Below, piece after piece: positions 5,849 to 7,045 of a DNA stretch of 7,045 bases. Source of the stretch: Bacillota bacterium (GTDB taxonomy: Bacteria > Bacillota > Clostridia > Peptostreptococcales > Thermotaleaceae); the NCBI GenBank assembly GCA_023623095.1, contig JAMNXX010000218.1:1-7045 (forward strand), read 5' to 3'. A program made the position numbers and the translations under genes. The notes under the pieces are model-generated. The model saw only the letters and a list, made by a program, of their open reading frames with translations, did not search any database and was not told the DNA's origin. Every line of letters starts with the position of its first letter. Position 1 is the first letter of the stretch.

Positions 5849-5877
5849 AAACCATCGAAGAATGGTTTTTATTTTTT
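5849..5877 (+). terminator. Terminator of the coiled-coil gene
   Basis: AAACCAT (5849-5855) and ATGGTTT (5862-5868) form a 7-bp stem with a 6-base loop, running into TTTTATTTTTT. It starts 2 bases after the stop codon. It separates this gene from acpS at least in part. Confidence 0.8.
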
Positions 5878-5946
5878 ATATTTCCAAGTATATAATAAAG
5901 GAAAAGAGATGCCACTTTGTAAAATTGAACAAGAAAGTGTATGCGG

Positions 5947-5953
5947 AAGGAGG
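5947..5953 (+). promoter_or_regulatory. acpS ribosome binding site, supports a GTG start
   Basis: AAGGAGG with a 7-base spacer before the GTG at 5961. It rules against starting at the in-frame ATG at 5862, which lies inside the preceding terminator stem. A TATAAT at 5891-5896 could be the acpS -10 box, but its -35 region is only a T-rich tract shared with the terminator tail. Confidence 0.8.
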
Positions 5954-5960
5954 AATTGCA

Positions 5961-6329
5961 GTGGTAAAGGGAATCGGGATTGATATTATCGAAATTGAGC
6001 GGATAGAGAAGGCGTTGAAAAACAATAAGAGGTTTTTATATAGAATTTTCACCTCCAAAGAAATTGATTTTTTTTCAGAGAATCATTTCCGGAAGAATCA
6101 GATCGCAGGAAATTTTGCCGCAAAGGAAGCGGTGATGAAGGCCCTTGGGACAGGATTGAGAGGATTCCGTTGGAAAGACATTGAGATAGACAGGGATGTT
6201 TTGGGAAAGCCAATCGTTGTATTACATAATCATGCAGAAAGAATCGCAGAAAAGCAAAAAATAGAAAATTTATTGATTTCTATATCTCACAGCAAAAAAT
6301 ATGCAGTGGCGCAGGCAATTGCGATTTAA
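5961..6329 (+). CDS. acpS: Holo-[acyl-carrier-protein] synthase
   Basis: AcpS moves the 4'-phosphopantetheine group from coenzyme A to the serine of apo-ACP, switching on the fatty-acid synthesis carrier. It is a small cytoplasmic, Mg2+-dependent trimer. Starting from GTG at 5961, the protein is 122 residues, the usual AcpS length. The two family signatures are intact: GIGIDIIEIERI at 4-15 with the metal-binding Asp 8, and FAAKEAVMKALGTG at 52-65 with metal-binding Glu 56 and catalytic-region Lys 60. SISHSKKYAVA near the C-terminus is also typical. A longer frame reaches back to an ATG at 5862, but those 33 extra codons cover the previous terminator and have no ribosome binding site. acpS is followed after 42 bases by nnr, a pairing common in Bacillota, so the two are probably cotranscribed. 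Confidence 0.95.
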   Translation: MVKGIGIDIIEIERIEKALKNNKRFLYRIFTSKEIDFFSENHFRKNQIAGNFAAKEAVMKALGTGLRGFRWKDIEIDRDVLGKPIVVLHNHAERIAEKQKIENLLISISHSKKYAVAQAIAI

Positions 6330-6371
6330 ATGAATGTGTGAAAATGAGCGGTGAAAAGGAGTGAGTACAGC

Positions 6372-7045
6372 ATGAAAATCGTTAATGGTTCTCAAATGAA
6401 GAAAATCGATCAAAGTGCGATCCATGAATATGGGATTCCAGGGGTTGTCCTGATGGAAAATGCAGGAAGATCCGTAACGGAGGAAATCTTATCTTCGCTG
6501 GAGGGCAAAGAAAAGCGAAAAGTGGCAATCGTATGCGGTCGTGGGAATAATGGCGGGGATGGATATGTTGTGGCACGGCATCTGTTACAAAAAAATGTCG
6601 ATGTGGAAGTGTTTATTATTGGAAGGCCGGAGAATATTGCAGGCGATGCCGGGATTCATCTTCGTATCCTTGAAAAATTAGGAGCCCCGATTCGATATTT
6701 GACGGAAGAGTCCAATTTGAAGGAGTTCGAATTGATTCTCCGGGAATGCAATATGATTGTGGATGCTATCTTTGGAACCGGATTGACAAGAGAGCTCAAT
6801 CCCTTTTTTAAAGAAATTATTCAAATGATCAACGATGCAAAAAAAGAAATCATTGCTGTGGATATCCCTTCAGGGATCGGTGCGGATGATGGGAAAGTTT
6901 ACGGAGCGGCGGTTCGGGCAGATAAAACAGTGGTATTCCAGCTTCCCAAAATAGGAAATATCAACTATCCTGGTGCAGAATATACCGGAGAATGGGTACT
7001 GAAGGATATTGGAATTCCTCAACAAATCATAGAAAAAATGGATTT
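6372..7045 (+). CDS. nnr: NAD(P)H-hydrate epimerase domain of the NAD(P)HX repair enzyme (3' end cut off)
   Basis: The enzyme repairs NADHX and NADPHX, hydrated and inactive forms of the cofactors. The N-terminal YjeF domain interconverts the R and S epimers. In most bacteria a C-terminal ADP- or ATP-dependent dehydratase domain then restores NAD(P)H. Only 224 codons, with no stop, are inside the window, so the dehydratase half is expected but not seen. Visible motifs are GIPGVVLMENAGR (21-33), the phosphate-binding GRGNNGGDGYVVARHL (56-71), VDAIFGTGL (130-138), IAVDIPSG (161-168) and LPKIG (191-195), all typical of YjeF_N. AAGGAGTGAG precedes the ATG with a spacing of about 10 bases. It sits 42 bases after acpS with no terminator between. 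Confidence 0.93.
   Translation, partial: MKIVNGSQMKKIDQSAIHEYGIPGVVLMENAGRSVTEEILSSLEGKEKRKVAIVCGRGNNGGDGYVVARHLLQKNVDVEVFIIGRPENIAGDAGIHLRILEKLGAPIRYLTEESNLKEFELILRECNMIVDAIFGTGLTRELNPFFKEIIQMINDAKKEIIAVDIPSGIGADDGKVYGAAVRADKTVVFQLPKIGNINYPGAEYTGEWVLKDIGIPQQIIEKMD

Noticed and set aside
5862..5960. Upstream ATG giving a 155-residue acpS
   Set aside because: The ATG is inside the preceding terminator stem. AAGGAGG plus GTG at 5961 gives the normal 122-residue protein.
6382..6576. Minus-strand open frame of 64 codons
   Set aside because: It is antisense to the start of nnr, which has clear YjeF_N motifs and a ribosome binding site.
1..7045. CRISPR arrays, tRNA or rRNA genes, prophage or defence genes
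   Set aside because: No regularly spaced repeats, no tRNA-like cloverleaf with a CCA-type end, and no matching proteins were seen.

Overview
The window looks like chromosomal DNA from a low-GC Gram-positive bacterium, most likely an anaerobic or spore-forming member of the Clostridia. The evidence is the AT-rich codon use, strong AGGAGG-type ribosome binding sites, sigma-A-like promoters, many intrinsic terminators, an M-box riboswitch of the Bacillota type, and a clostridial-style dihydroxy-acid dehydratase. Genus and species cannot be fixed from the sequence alone. There is no phage, CRISPR, rRNA or tRNA signal.

Layout. Bases 1-965 hold the 3' two-thirds of a DHA2-family (EmrB/QacA-like) drug/proton antiporter on the + strand. 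It converges with ilvD (1441-3099, - strand), the dihydroxy-acid dehydratase of Ile/Val/Leu and pantothenate precursor synthesis. The 475-base gap between them has no gene. It holds a large imperfect palindrome (1093-1307) whose apex carries two hairpins with the same loop, plus two terminators pointing in the ilvD direction.

From 3100 to 3705 lies a divergent control region. The ilvD promoter reads left. A near-consensus promoter reads right into an M-box magnesium riboswitch with a visible antiterminator/terminator switch. A candidate 32-codon leader ORF then precedes mgtE (3706-5043), a CBS-domain Mg2+ channel. mgtE ends at a strong terminator.

The right part contains a 195-residue coiled-coil protein of unknown function with its own terminator, then acpS (holo-ACP synthase), then the start of the NAD(P)HX repair gene nnr, which runs off the window. 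acpS and nnr lie 42 bases apart and look like one operon.

How the parts relate. Most genes are housekeeping: branched-chain amino acid synthesis, Mg2+ homeostasis, activation of the fatty-acid carrier protein and repair of damaged NAD(P)H. The least ordinary parts are non-coding or very small: the 215-base palindrome with twin GTCCT loops, and the short ORF between the riboswitch terminator and mgtE, which could add a translational layer to Mg2+ control. No clearly new multi-gene system is visible.
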